From: Panonychus citri
Taxonomy: Eukaryota > Arthropoda > Arachnida > Trombidiformes > Tetranychidae
Length of the DNA: 64,000 bases
Assembly: GCF_014898815.1 (NCBI RefSeq)
Contig: NW_026515407.1
Coordinates: forward strand, 434,001 to 498,000
Reading direction: 5' to 3'
Positions within the stretch are counted from its first letter, which is position 1. Each line of letters opens with the position of its first letter. A model generated the notes under the pieces. It was not told the DNA's origin and did not search any database. It saw only the letters and a program-made list of their open reading frames with translations. Shown here one piece after another: positions 11,755 through 22,410 of this stretch. The translations under genes were made by a program, and so were the position numbers.

Positions 11755-13287
11755 TCAAAGATTACTTAATTTCTTTGAAGATTCTGAGGTCGAGTTGTTG
11801 ACCTCGGAATCGATCAGATAGAGAGCTGCTTTTCTTCCTGTTAGAAAAGCCCCATGAACCGTTGAGAAGAAAGAGGGATGACAAGCCTCACCAGCGAATA
11901 GAAGATCGGGTTTCTCTTGACCTGGATTCGAGTAAATTGGTTGTGCAAAGTTTTCAATATCATGGACAGAAGATTCTGAGGCTATGTAAGAATAAGATCC
12001 TTGAGAGAAAGGATCTCGTTTCCATTGAGTAACAATTAAGTTAATTGGATCTGGAAGATCGGGTGCTTTCAATATCTTTCTAATAAGTTGAACCAGATGA
12101 GTTTTGACTTTGGTCACTTGTTCGGTTTCAACGGCGATCGCTTCCTCTCCCGATAACCAGACCAAAAGACATCGATCACTAACCTTAGCGATTGAATATA
12201 TTTTCGAAGCCCAACCAACTGATTGAAGGTCTTGAGGTAACCAAAATGTTAGAATCTCAGTTAACGTTGGATCGATAAACTTTGGGCTTAATGATTCATT
12301 GAATTCGATGAAAACTTTATCAACTATTCCAAAGCCCATTCGTTGGATACATTCAGATTTGTACTGAGGTAAAGGTGGATCAAAGAGGTCGACATGGGTC
12401 ACTTTAAGGACTCCCAAAGGAATTGTACTGACAACATGGGCACAGGAATATATTTTCCCCGTACTGGTCGTTACACGAGTTGATTGGCTCGAAGTAGAAC
12501 CAATTCCAGGCCAATGAATATTAGTAACCGAATGATTAAGAATAAGTTGAAATTTTTCTGGTCTCGAATCTCGTTGTAATTTAAACTGAATCTCGTCAAG
12601 TAAACAATCAATCAACTGACCATAACCTCCAGGTATTGTGACATTGCCTCCAGGCAGCTCTTCATAGGCACCGAAATAAGGTAGAGACACTTGATCCATT
12701 GAATGGCAGCCCGAAATACACGTTTCTCGAGCCATGAAATTGGCGAAAATGGAAGAGATTAAAATTCTATCTTGTTCATTAAGAGTATCCAAATATTTAT
12801 CAATCTCTTTCTTCAACCATTTACCAACAGAATCATTGGTTGTCTCTTCTTGGAAAACGTTTCCCTTTTTGATTCCAACGTAAACGTTTTCACATTTCTT
12901 CAACATGGCGAAGTACAACTTGTAAACGGAAACAATTGTCTTGTAAGGTACCGGGTCACCGGCCGATGTGAGGCCACCCATTCGTGTGAATTCATCTTTA
13001 CAAGACAATCCATTAATGTCCAAAGGATCAATCAGTTTATACCGAACTGCAAGATTGTAAATTGGATTGTTGATTATCCCGTGGATCCAATTGGCTCCTA
13101 ATTCAATATTTTTACCACCAATTGTTTCACCAACGATTCGTCCACCGACTCGATTACGTCCCTCCAGTATAATCACCTTTCCCTTGTAATTTGATTCAAC
13201 AATCAAATGGTAGGCACAAGAAACACCGGAAATACCAGCGCCTATTATTATTATATCACAATTTTCAGACTCGTTTTCTTCAATCAT
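11755..13287 (-). CDS. FAD-dependent polyamine oxidase (PAOX/SMOX type), intronless, copy 1
   Basis: 510 aa, one uninterrupted exon. It oxidises spermine/spermidine or their acetyl forms using FAD and O2, releasing H2O2 and an aminoaldehyde (family knowledge). Seen: dinucleotide-binding GAGISG with upstream DIIII at residues 10-20, acidic ribose binder LEGRNRVGGR near 41-50, ELGANWIHG near 62-70, DKVFIEF near 320 with the lysine equivalent to the flavin-site lysine of polyamine oxidases, and the C-terminal FAD motif LFAGEACHPSFFSTVHGAFLTG near 465-486. The usual peroxisomal SKL-type tail is absent (ends LSNL). It is divergently paired with copy 2 at 16206-17750; amino acids about 85-170 differ most, whereas about 230-320 are almost identical. 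Confidence 0.9.
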   Translation of the reverse strand: MIEENESENCDIIIIGAGISGVSCAYHLIVESNYKGKVIILEGRNRVGGRIVGETIGGKNIELGANWIHGIINNPIYNLAVRYKLIDPLDINGLSCKDEFTRMGGLTSAGDPVPYKTIVSVYKLYFAMLKKCENVYVGIKKGNVFQEETTNDSVGKWLKKEIDKYLDTLNEQDRILISSIFANFMARETCISGCHSMDQVSLPYFGAYEELPGGNVTIPGGYGQLIDCLLDEIQFKLQRDSRPEKFQLILNHSVTNIHWPGIGSTSSQSTRVTTSTGKIYSCAHVVSTIPLGVLKVTHVDLFDPPLPQYKSECIQRMGFGIVDKVFIEFNESLSPKFIDPTLTEILTFWLPQDLQSVGWASKIYSIAKVSDRCLLVWLSGEEAIAVETEQVTKVKTHLVQLIRKILKAPDLPDPINLIVTQWKRDPFSQGSYSYIASESSVHDIENFAQPIYSNPGQEKPDLLFAGEACHPSFFSTVHGAFLTGRKAALYLIDSEVNNSTSESSKKLSNL

Positions 13288-13356
13288 TTTGATGATATTG
13301 ATAAGGAAAATTGATTCTCAATGAAACAAGAAAACAAACAAAAATTTACAAAAATT

Positions 13357-14150
13357 TAAAAGGTTAACAATTAATTAGTCATGAATAAGTGACAATTCCT
13401 TTGGGTGAAAACATAAACAAGTTCAGTTCCTTATCAGCTGATGGAGTCATAGTTACATAAACACTCAAGTGTAAGTAGGGAGAGTGATTGATAATTTAAA
13501 AAGAAAGACTTGATTCTTAAAAGTCTAACAATTAAAACTGTACAATTAATCATTTGGTCCTAAAATTAATTACAATCGGCAAACGAAACAATCAGTTGTA
13601 TCACAACAGAAACCATTAGACAATTACGCATGTGTATGATTAGTTAATTGTTGAATTTCAGTAAATTAAAAATTTGTTCTAAAAAATTTATTTCTTTTCT
13701 TTCTACAATTAAAATAATAATAAATCATTAAATGTCCAGCATCTTGAAAATGACATTTAAGCTCTTGAATATGATTAATTTTTTTTATTCAAGTGGATAA
13801 GCAATTAAATTGATCTTTTCAATAACCACTTGGAATTGAAGTTGACAAACTTAATTGATCAGCAACGGGAACAAAAAGAGATCTGACTCGACCAAATAGT
13901 GAGGTACAATCATCGAAATTAGTTAAATTAGTTAAATGATATAAACCCAAACTAATCTGAACGCAGTTTCTTTATTCATTTTCCGCAGACTTTTGAATAA
14001 CTGGATGAAATCAACCAAATAATTGCAAACAAAGTTAAATCAAATTGATACAATCAATTATTAATACAATTAAACTGGAAAATTAATTGGTAGTGATTAA
14101 AATGAGAAACATTCGCCATCTGGTGACAGCGAACCGACTCGGTTATAAAT
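13357..14150. repeat. segmental duplicate of the ALDH-like/F-box head-to-head region
   Basis: Bases 13357-13480 match 18045-18172 almost exactly (GGTTAACAATTAATTAGTC onward). 13735-13950 match the 3' end of the ALDH-like gene and its flank (18298-18495), 13953-14025 match its first exon (20272-20340), and 14103-14150 match the CCATCTGGTGACAGCGA block at 20463-20510. The whole unit therefore copies 18.0-20.5 kb with the middle removed. Confidence 0.85.
13819..14022 (-). pseudogene. relic of the ALDH-like gene (first and last pieces only)
   Basis: The last ~44 codons of the gene at 18364-20295, including its stop (TGA at 13821-13819), are fused at about 13951-13953 to its first exon, with about 1.8 kb of interior deleted. 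The junction shares the trinucleotide ACT between both parents, which suits a microhomology-mediated deletion. No ALDH domain remains. Confidence 0.85.
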
Positions 14151-14302
14151 TTTCTTTGATCGCACTTAAAATTGCTCTAAATTAATTCGGTGATTAATTA
14201 TATTAATTGTGTCTAAGTAACTAGCTATTTGATTAAACTAGTGAATTAAAAGCCTAAGTCTTCACGACAGACAAAAAATGAATATTACAGGCAAGAAAAT
14301 AA

Positions 14303-14491
14303 GTGATAGATTATGTCGACGGTTACGAAAATGATGGAGAGGATAAAGATTATGATTTCATGTCCAAAGAAATGTATTCATTAATACTTTGTTACTACTT
14401 GAAGCAAATGTCAAATCTTGAAGTTCTTCGTCCTAGAGATGCACCGAGTAATTGTTATAATGATGAATCTACTAAGCCTTTCAGTTCTTAG
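14303..14491 (+). pseudogene. F-box-family exon 4 fragment
   Basis: It encodes the acidic loop and the CYYLKQMSNLEVL segment typical of exon 4 in the array starting at 20.6 kb, ending at the usual PPSN/APSN splice junction. No F-box exons precede it and no exon 5-6 follows. It lies downstream of the ALDH relic in the same order as the intact pair, which shows that the original duplication included an F-box gene. Confidence 0.8.
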
Positions 14492-16205
14492 CTCGTTTTT
14501 CCAATTTGCAAAGTGTTGTTGATGAAGTTTTCGAAGTTTCTAAAACTACAAAAGTGGACACACTTAGAACAAGAAAAGAGCCATATTTAGAAGGGTTAAT
14601 CTCTTAGTGAACTAATCTCTTTGGTTATTTATTTAATCACATGACAAATGCATTAGGCATTTCTGCCAACAGGCTGCAATCACCATTAATAATCAAGCTC
14701 AACTTTAGCCTTTAACTTTAGCCCGATTTATTTCTAGAAAGGAATAAACTAATTAAATTTTTCTTTTTTTCGATTAATTAATTGAGCAACTTTTGATTAC
14801 ACATTGAAGTGATTCTCTTTTAATCGAATTGTAAAAAGTAGTTGACTGATCGGTTATGAGCTTTAAAAAGAAAGAAAAAGTGCTTGTGTTGGCGAATTTT
14901 TTAGCCGAGTGTACCCTTGCGCGCGGATACGGAAATCAATGAGTACAACCTCAACTTTTAACTGTTAAATGATAAAGAGATTATCATTGAAGATACCCTA
15001 GAGGTGTTACAAGTAGCTCTCGAGCTGTACCTCCATTTTTCAGTTGAAATAAATACCTAATCAAGTTAATCAACTGTGATAATCAAGAAGCAATTCTATT
15101 TTTATTAATTATGTTTTTATTTTATTCATTAGCCAAACCTCCACAATTTCAATTGGTGTTTGGAACATGATAATTGCTACCAGAGAATAGGAAAGAGTAA
15201 AGTTCATTCTATGTTATCAAAAATGAATAATTATTAAGCTAAAATGATAGAGAGGTTCAATCGTTGAAGGTCACCTAGAGGTGTTACCACCTCTCGAGCT
15301 GTATCCTCGTTTTTCAGTTCAAATAAACCTCTGGATGATAAAATGATGATAAAAAATAGAGTATAAACACTGAATATATACAGAATTCGCACTTGTTAGA
15401 AGATTAGCTATTCGCTAATAGTAAATCTGTTAATCTCTTCGATGTTAATTTTATTATTTATCAGTAGATGATTTGATTGATTTTGGTAAATTTGTTGTTT
15501 GTTTTCTTGTTTCATCGAGAATCAATTTTCCTAATCAATATCATCAAAAGCTTTGCTCATATCCAGGCTTAGTATAATCTCGTTCGTCAGGTTAATCACA
15601 ATCTCTTTGATTATATCTGCAAAGAAGCTTTGTCGGGTCTTAAACCTTTGATATGCACATCGTAGATTTGGATATAATAATCTGGGTAATAATATTTGAA
15701 CCTCCGCAATTATTATTTAAAATAGATAATTCTGTGTTTGTTATTTAGTTTACAGTTTTATCTGTAATTTCTTGATAGTCAGGTGAGTAATATTGATTGA
15801 TCATCGTCGTGAGTTGAGGTTGTTTAGTTGGTAATGAGAGGGAGGTAATCATTGAAGGTTACCTAGAGGTGCCACAATCTCTCTATCTGTACCCTCGTTT
15901 TTTAGTTCAAATAAATCCCTGGATGATAAAAAATAGTAAATGGCAATCGAGTATCAACACTGAATATGTACAGAATTTGCACTTATTAGAAGATTAGATA
16001 TTCAGAAATGGCTAAGTCTCTTAGTCGACTAGTCGAATGTTTCCTGGCTGAGACTGAGCCGTTAAAATTTTCACTCACTGATGCGACTATTTAAGGCCGT
16101 CCTAGTAAGGCGTCTAGTGTTACTTTAACAGAGGTGTAATAGCGTAAGTTTTTGTAAACTTTTTGTTTGTTTTCTTGAACAGTTTTGTTAAACAATATCA
16201 TCAAA
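14492..16205. other. intergenic with local repeats and polyamine oxidase leader relic
   Basis: Three related blocks (about 14990-15060, 15255-15420, 15845-16010) share words such as ACCTAGAGGTG, TTTTTCAGTT and AACACTGAATAT. Bases 15495-15549 match the reverse complement of the leader just upstream of copy 1 of the polyamine oxidase (13285-13335), but the coding part is missing. The spacer is therefore composed of remnants of earlier oxidase duplications. Confidence 0.65.
15055..15209. repeat. dispersed duplicate segment, copy B
   Basis: Near-identical to 9768-9925, same orientation; it differs by a few substitutions only. Confidence 0.8.
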
Positions 16206-17750
16206 ATGATTGAAGAAAATGAGTCTGAAAATTGTGATATAATAATAATAGGCGCTGGTATGTCCGGTGTTTCTTGTGCCTACCATTTGATTGTTGAATC
16301 AAATTACAAGGGAAAGGTGATTATATTGGAGGGACGTAATCGAGTCGGTGGACGAATGGTCGGTGAAACGATTGATGGTCAAAATGTTGAATTAGGAGCC
16401 AATTGGATCCACGGGATAATCAACAATCCAATTTACGACCTTGCAGTTCGGTATAAACTAATTGATCCCTCGGCCACTGATGGATCATCCGAAGATGGAT
16501 CATCTGAAGATGAATCCCCACGAATGGTTGGCCTCACATCGGCCGGTGACCTGGTGCCTGAAAAGACAATTGCTTCCGCTGACAAGTTGTACTACTCCTT
16601 ATTGGATAAATGTGAAAACGTTTACAATGAAATCAAAGAGGGAAAAGTTTCCGCAGATGAGATAATCAATGATTCTGTTGGTGAATGGATGAAGACGGAG
16701 ATTGATAAATATTTGGATACTCTTGATGAACAAGATAGAATTTTACTCTCTTCCATTTTCGCCAATTTCATGGCTCGTGAAACGGGTCTTTCGGGCTGTC
16801 ATTCAATGGATCAAGTGTCTCTACCTTATTTCGGTGCCTATGAAGAGCTGTCTGGAGGCGATGGCGTAATACCAGGAGGTTATGGTCAGTTGATTGATTG
16901 TTTACTTGACGAGATTCGGTCTAAATTACAACGAGATTCGAGACCAGAAAAATTTCAACTTATTCTTAATCATTCGGTTACTAATATTCATTGGCCTGGA
17001 ATCGGTTCTACTTCGAGCCAATCAACTCGTGTAACGACCAGTACGGGGAAAATATATTCCTGTGCCCATGTTGTCAGTACAATTCCTTTGGGAGTCCTTA
17101 AAGTGACCCATGTCGACCTCTTTGATCCACCTTTACCTCAGTACAAATCTGAATGTATCCAACGAATGGGCTTTGGAGTAGTTGATAAAGTTTTCATCGA
17201 ATTCAATGAACCGCTAAGTCCAAAATTTATCGACCCGTCGTTAACTGATTGTCTTACATTTTGGTTACCTCAAGACCTTCAATCAGTCGGTTGGGCTTCG
17301 AAAATTTATTTTATCGTTAAAGTTAGTGAGCGATGTCTTTCGGTCTGGTTAACAGGAGAGGAAGCGATCGCCGTTGAAACCGAACAAATGACCAAGGTCA
17401 AAGCTCATCTGGTTCAACTTATTAGAAAGATATTGAAAGCACCCGATCTTCCAGATCCAATTAACTTAACTGTCACTCAATGGCATCAAGATCCTTTCTC
17501 TCGAGGATCTTATTCTTACATAGCCACAGGATCTTCTGTCTCTGATATTGAAAACTTGGCACAACCAATTTACTCGAATCCAGGTCAAGAGAAACCCGAT
17601 CTTCTATTCGCTGGTGAGGCTTGTCATCCCTCTTTCTTCTCAACGGTTCATGGGGCTTTTCTAACAGGAAGAAAAGCAGCTCTCTATCTGATCGATTCCG
17701 AGGTCAACAAATCGACCTCAGAATCTTCAACTGGAACAATCGTACCATAG
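16206..17750 (+). CDS. FAD-dependent polyamine oxidase (PAOX/SMOX type), intronless, copy 2
   Basis: 514 aa from the ATG at 16206; the frame opens seven codons earlier, but only from a TTG, and copy 1 starts at the equivalent ATG. FAD-binding GAGMSG, LEGRNRVGGR, ELGANWIHG, DKVFIEF with the active-site lysine, and LFAGEACHPSFFSTVHGAF are all intact. It differs from copy 1 by a tandem 15-nt repeat at 16479-16508 that adds a DGSSEDGSSED stretch on the loop after the substrate-binding region, and by a different C-terminus (TGTIVP). The leader (16166-16205) shares TTTGTTTGTTTTCTTG and ATATCATCAAA with copy 1. Both copies look functional by sequence; substrate preference cannot be read. Confidence 0.9.
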   Translation: MIEENESENCDIIIIGAGMSGVSCAYHLIVESNYKGKVIILEGRNRVGGRMVGETIDGQNVELGANWIHGIINNPIYDLAVRYKLIDPSATDGSSEDGSSEDESPRMVGLTSAGDLVPEKTIASADKLYYSLLDKCENVYNEIKEGKVSADEIINDSVGEWMKTEIDKYLDTLDEQDRILLSSIFANFMARETGLSGCHSMDQVSLPYFGAYEELSGGDGVIPGGYGQLIDCLLDEIRSKLQRDSRPEKFQLILNHSVTNIHWPGIGSTSSQSTRVTTSTGKIYSCAHVVSTIPLGVLKVTHVDLFDPPLPQYKSECIQRMGFGVVDKVFIEFNEPLSPKFIDPSLTDCLTFWLPQDLQSVGWASKIYFIVKVSERCLSVWLTGEEAIAVETEQMTKVKAHLVQLIRKILKAPDLPDPINLTVTQWHQDPFSRGSYSYIATGSSVSDIENLAQPIYSNPGQEKPDLLFAGEACHPSFFSTVHGAFLTGRKAALYLIDSEVNKSTSESSTGTIVP

Positions 17751-18363
17751 ATGAGGAGTCAAAAACAAATTGGACAAATCATTTGGACTAAGACCAAATT
17801 ATTATTTCAAATATTGTAACATTTAATCTATTGTTATTAAAAATGGGTAATTATAAGTAAATTAATTCGATGGCAAAATAATTCAGACCATTTTCCCGTT
17901 TTGGGATGAATTTCACTAAAAGCGCTCAAAGTCAGAACAAAAAATTACAAATGTGTTGATTTGTTTTTACTCTTAAGCTCAAAATCAGATAAAATCGCAT
18001 CTAAAATATTAGGCTAAAAGCAGCTTAAAATGTCTGATGTCCTTTAAAAGGTTAACAATTAATTAGTCATGAATAAGTGACAATTCCTTTGGGTGAAAAC
18101 ATAAACAAGTTCAGTTCCTTATCAGCTGATGGAGTCATAGTTACATAAACACTCAAGTGTAAGTAAGAAGAGTGATTGATGAATATTTAAACCACTATGA
18201 TTAGTTAATTGTTGAATTTCAGTAAATTAATCGACAAAATTTGTTCTAAAAAATTTATTTCTTTTCTTTCTACAATTAAAATAATAATAAATCATTAAAT
18301 GTCCAGCATCTTGAATATGATTAATTTTTTTATCCAAATGGATAAGCAATTAAATTGATCTTT
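17751..18363. other. intergenic with duplicated block
   Basis: Bases 18045-18172 are the partner of 13357-13480. Further downstream, 18180-18363 is the 3' flank of the ALDH-like gene and is also duplicated at 13630-13820. No gene seen. Confidence 0.7.
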
Positions 18364-20295
18364 TCAATATCCACTTGGAGTTGAAGTTGACAAACTTAAT
18401 TGATCAGCAACGGGAACAAAAAGAGATCTGACTCGACCAAATAGAGAGGTACAGTCATCGAAATTAGTTAAATTAGTTAAATGATGTAAACCAAAACTGA
18501 GTCCAATAATTTCTGAGTCTTTATCAATCCATCCATAAGGAATTGTCGGTCTTGGTGTTGACGGTGAAGCGACGAAGATGCTTGAAGGATAAATTGCATT
18601 AAATTCATCGAAAAATTGCTTAATTGTCTCAGGTAATTCAACAATAACAATTAGGCAACTATTTCCATACAGTAAAATGGACCCAATTAGACCAAAAATT
18701 AACGATTGATCGGGAATCGCTTCAATCTTATCAAAATGAACAGAAATGATACCAATCGGTTCGAGTTGACGTAACATTAAGCATTTGTTGATTGTCTCAA
18801 AACTGGAATGATTAAGTTGAGCTTTTCGAACCAAGTCGATGGCCTGTGGCGTGATTCTTTCATTTCTCCATAAAATGGAAGCGATTACGTTGAATCGATC
18901 TTCGATTCCCAATGAAACGAAATTCTTATTGCCTTTCAATGGCATTTTCCACAAATTAACATCATCAATATGAGGTGAAAACGAAGCCATTGGAACACGA
19001 CTTTGAAATGATGGTTCTCCCAAAAGTTTATATTCAATGTTTGTGTGATTAAGGAAAGTGTGAGTTCTCGGTGAAGGACAATCATTAATTGTATTGACGG
19101 TGAAAAGGTGACAATTAGTTATTTCTTTGGTTATTTCAAATGCACTTGAAATATTGGATGTCCACAGACTCGTACTGCGGATCATTTGGTATCGTTTAAT
19201 TATGGAAATCAGTTCATCAATCTTTCGAAAGGTCAACAATTTAATGCTTTCCTCATCAGGATTATCAGAAGGTGTTAAAATCGGATTAATTGCATCAATT
19301 TGTAATGCAACTTGTAATCTCTCTGATTTGGTTAATTTTGCTTCAAACTTTTCAGCAATTTTTTTTCTGACGCTTTGTTGAATCCAAATGTCAACCTTAC
19401 GATGGACAACTGGAAGGCTACTCAACATGTCCAGCAATCGGTCAACGGATGAAAAAATATCAGCATCGTCAAAGATAATTGCCAAGGTGGGTGGATATGT
19501 AATTGTTTTGGTTGTAGACGGAGGTGCAAAGTCAGGGGCTGGTGATGGTTCATCTTGAAGTGCGACTGTTACACTCACTAAATTAGACTTCTTGATTGCA
19601 TCAACAATTAACTTCAATCCTGCATAAACATCAGCATTTTTGTATGGCACAAGGAACTCAAAATGATTGACAAGTGTTAAATTCGGGATCAAAAGAGTTT
19701 CCAAAATCTCTAAGATGCTTTGATTCGGGTTAAGGCAAATTTGTAAGGTGGTTTTTGGCTTATCCTTTGGTTGCGTTTTCAATAGTAACTTTATTGATGC
19801 CAATGAAGTTTTCACTCGACTCAAAATCAAACCATAATCGGTGTTAGTGATGATCGATTCAAGAGAAGCAAACAATTGACAGTCATCAATTGATGACAAG
19901 ATTGTCCGGAAAATTATAAATCGGGTAAAAATATCAGCATCAGATTCACTTGAAGTGAATTCAATTTTAGAAAATTTTATGTATTGAGTTAATGATGAAT
20001 AACCACCAATGTAGATTGGAAACAGAAAATATCCTTTACCTGTAAACAGAAATAAGAGTAGATAATTTTAATGAGACGCTCTAATCTAATCAAATTAATC
20101 ACATACCAGGGTGACTTTTGTAATCAGCATGGAATTTGTTACTCGGAGCTTGAATCCAATTCTATTAGAAATATAAAGGAATCAAAAGAGAAAATAATTA
20201 CAATAGAAAATGGTAAACAATTGAAAAGATTTAGCATAAAGAACAGAAAAAGTTTCATAGATTACCACTAATCTGACCGCAGTTTCTTTATCCAT
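18364..20295 (-). CDS. ALDH16A1-like protein lacking the catalytic cysteine
   Basis: Three exons: 20295-20266, 20161-20107 and 20039-18364, about 586 aa. The frame runs through the TTG at 19899 into upstream exons, and the ATG at 20295 gives MDKETAVRLV. Around residue 225, LAIIFDDADIFSSV matches the FEDADLDxAV motif of aldehyde dehydrogenases. The following segment aligns with the catalytic loop, but VVHRKV stands where GQxC normally is, so no dehydrogenase chemistry is expected. A second, shorter ALDH-like piece starts near residue 445 (EPIGIISVHF...LLYGNSCLIVIVE, equivalent to EPxGVVGxI...LAxGNxVVVKP). This two-domain, inactive arrangement recalls ALDH16A1. The N-terminal NAD-binding part is reduced. 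Head to head with the F-box gene at 20635, 339 bp apart. Family assignment is by motif only. Confidence 0.5.
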
Positions 20296-20634
20296 GTTCC
20301 ACAGACTTTTGTTTAACTGGATGAAATCCACCAAAGAAGCGAAAACAAGTTAAATCAATTACAATTAAAGAGAAACTTAATTGGTGGTGATTAAAATGTT
20401 ACAACAATAAGTTTATCAAACAGATGAACAGAATCTGTTCAACAGATTAAATTATCGCCGAAAGAGAAAATTTCGCCATCTGGTGACAGCGAATCGACTC
20501 AGTTATCATTTTCTTTTCTTTTCTTTTTAAATCAACAATTGATTAATAAGAGTTCAATTTAATCCAGTTTATGAAAATTTGTTCTTTCTTTTATAATTTT
20601 CATTCATTTTCTAGAAATAATTACATTTGTGAAA
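20296..20634. promoter_or_regulatory. shared divergent promoter region (class A F-box leader)
   Basis: This spacer sits between the ALDH-like gene (minus) and F-box gene 1 (plus). It contains GCCATCTGGTGACAGCGA (about 20467-20485) and the CATTTTCTAGAAATAATTA leader just before the F-box ATG. The CCATCTGGTGACAGCGA block recurs at about 14113, 22908 and 56467 upstream of other F-box copies or relics. Degraded ALDH first-exon sequence also recurs at 22770-22840, 36770-36890 and 43845-43960, so the promoter moved with the F-box genes. Confidence 0.55.
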
Positions 20635-22239
20635 ATGGAATTGGGTGATTTACCGTACGAGTGTTTATTGTGTATATTTGATTGTTTTTCGAATCTCAAA
20701 CTGCTTTTGAATCTGTCAACAGGTAAGACAATTTTGCTGCTTTTTCTATTTAGAAATGAGATTTAATTCATGTTTTCATCGTTTTACTTGATTGGTCAGT
20801 TTGTAAACAATGGAACATTTTGGTGAAACAGCGACTGAAAAAAATTCGACATTTACATGGTAAGTCAATTTCATATCGCTCATTGGAAAGGTAGAATTAA
20901 TTTTGTTATTCTTTTGCATTATTCTTCTAATTAAGTCGAGAGTAAATCCGATTTATCATATGTCCCTTTTTCATCTGACAATCACATCTACACGGATGAT
21001 ATTGGATATTTGGAAAGAGTTAATGTCTCTCAGTTATTACCGAACCTTAAGGTGAGATCATACCTGTCTATAAGAGAGGAAATGAATAATCAATTTATTT
21101 TCAATTCGAACTTTTCCAGTTTTTTACTAAAAAACCTTATCTAGGGTCAAGATGTACCTGTAAAATGATGGTAAATGTTTTGTCCACTTCGAAACCGTTG
21201 GTTGGACTCATTTGTAAAGCTCAATGTCTTGTCGCAGGAAGGATGCTAGGCTTTTACTGCCACGTCAATGTCGATGAGATGGTTAAACACTGTGGTAACC
21301 TCGAGTATCTGGACACCTTGTTTCAACCTTTTCTGCATAGCTATTTCTTAAAATATAAATTCGGACAAAATTTGAAATATTTTGAAGGTTCAATCGAAAG
21401 TTACAACGAAGATCCGGAAAATAAAGATTATGAAACGCTGTTGGAGGAAACAAATTTGCTATGTTGCTACTTGAAGCAAATGTCAAATCTTGAAGTTCTG
21501 AGTTTGAGAGAACCACTAAGTAATTATATCAAATAAGTTATTGGTCATCTATACTAATCGTCTTTTTTTCGCATTCAGTTGAACCTCGTCTTTGGCCTTT
21601 ACCAAAAATGAAATTGGAAGAGATTCGATTTAAGGATATAACCACAGAAACGCCAGTCTTCCAGTTCTTGCCTTTGCTCCCTGATTTACGAAGTATCGAT
21701 TTGGGTATTCGTTATGTTAACCATGATAATGAAGCTTTTCGTGATTCGTATACTCATCTGAATGTCCAAGATGTAGCTCTAGACATCCAGGTCGTAAGTT
21801 TTTTATCTTTATTTTCCTTATTCTAATTTTAATTTCATTTATAATTCAGTTCGGAAGGTCGAGTATCAGATGCTTGAAGCTGATTAGAAGTATTTTGATC
21901 AAGTTTCCTAATCATAAAAGACTGTTCATTCGTCTCACTTACCAATTTTCGATAACTAATGAGGATTTGGTTCAGATAATCAAAAATTCACCGAATTTAA
22001 CTCTATTTGTCTTGGATGTAATGAGTTGGGGAGATGCAAATACTATTGAGACAATCGATAAATTCTGTAAATCAACAGGTCGTCGAATATCCTTTTACTT
22101 GCTTCGCGATGATCGCACATGGAATTACTCTGTTAGAACTGGATCATATACACGATATGTATTGGGAGAAGATTGTGCGAATCCTGGAACGACTGATAAC
22201 AAATTCTTACAAAAGTACGTTTATTTAAATTCGTATTAA
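20635..22239 (+). CDS. F-box/LRR-like protein, array copy 1 (intact)
   Basis: Six exons: 20635-20722, 20800-20859, 20936-21051, 21120-21519, 21579-21793, 21850-22239; 422 aa. Exons 1-2 form the F-box (LPYECL..IFDCFSNLKLLLNLSTVCKQWNILVKQRL), which in known proteins binds Skp1 in SCF ubiquitin ligases. Exon 3 has a short linker ending ERVNVSQLLPNLK. Exon 4 has CTCKMMVNVLS, a cysteine-bearing loop, DEMVKHCGNLEYL, KYKFGQNLKYFEG, an acidic loop and LKQMSNLEVLSL. Exons 5-6 continue with leucine-spaced PDLRSIDL and PNLTLFVLDV units, then GRRISFYLLRDD and SYTRYVLGED. The C-terminal half resembles a degenerate leucine-rich-repeat solenoid. Phase is kept at every junction. Class A promoter, head to head with the ALDH-like gene. 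Confidence 0.85.
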
Positions 22240-22410
22240 TTAAGCTCGAATTTTTAATCACTCCAACTTTTTTTCTCAACATATCAAAAGAAAATTCGAG
22301 TGTTTTTTATTATTCGTTAAATTTTTCGACAAAATTAAAATGTTTCTTTGAGAAAATAGTTGTTAACTTCATACTGAATTCATATTCTAGAAACAATTAA
22401 ATTTTTGACA

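Noticed and set aside
18364..19899. A 511-aa gene starting at 19899
   Set aside because: The first codon there is TTG and the frame runs upstream to a clean splice acceptor at 20039, so it is an internal position of a longer gene.
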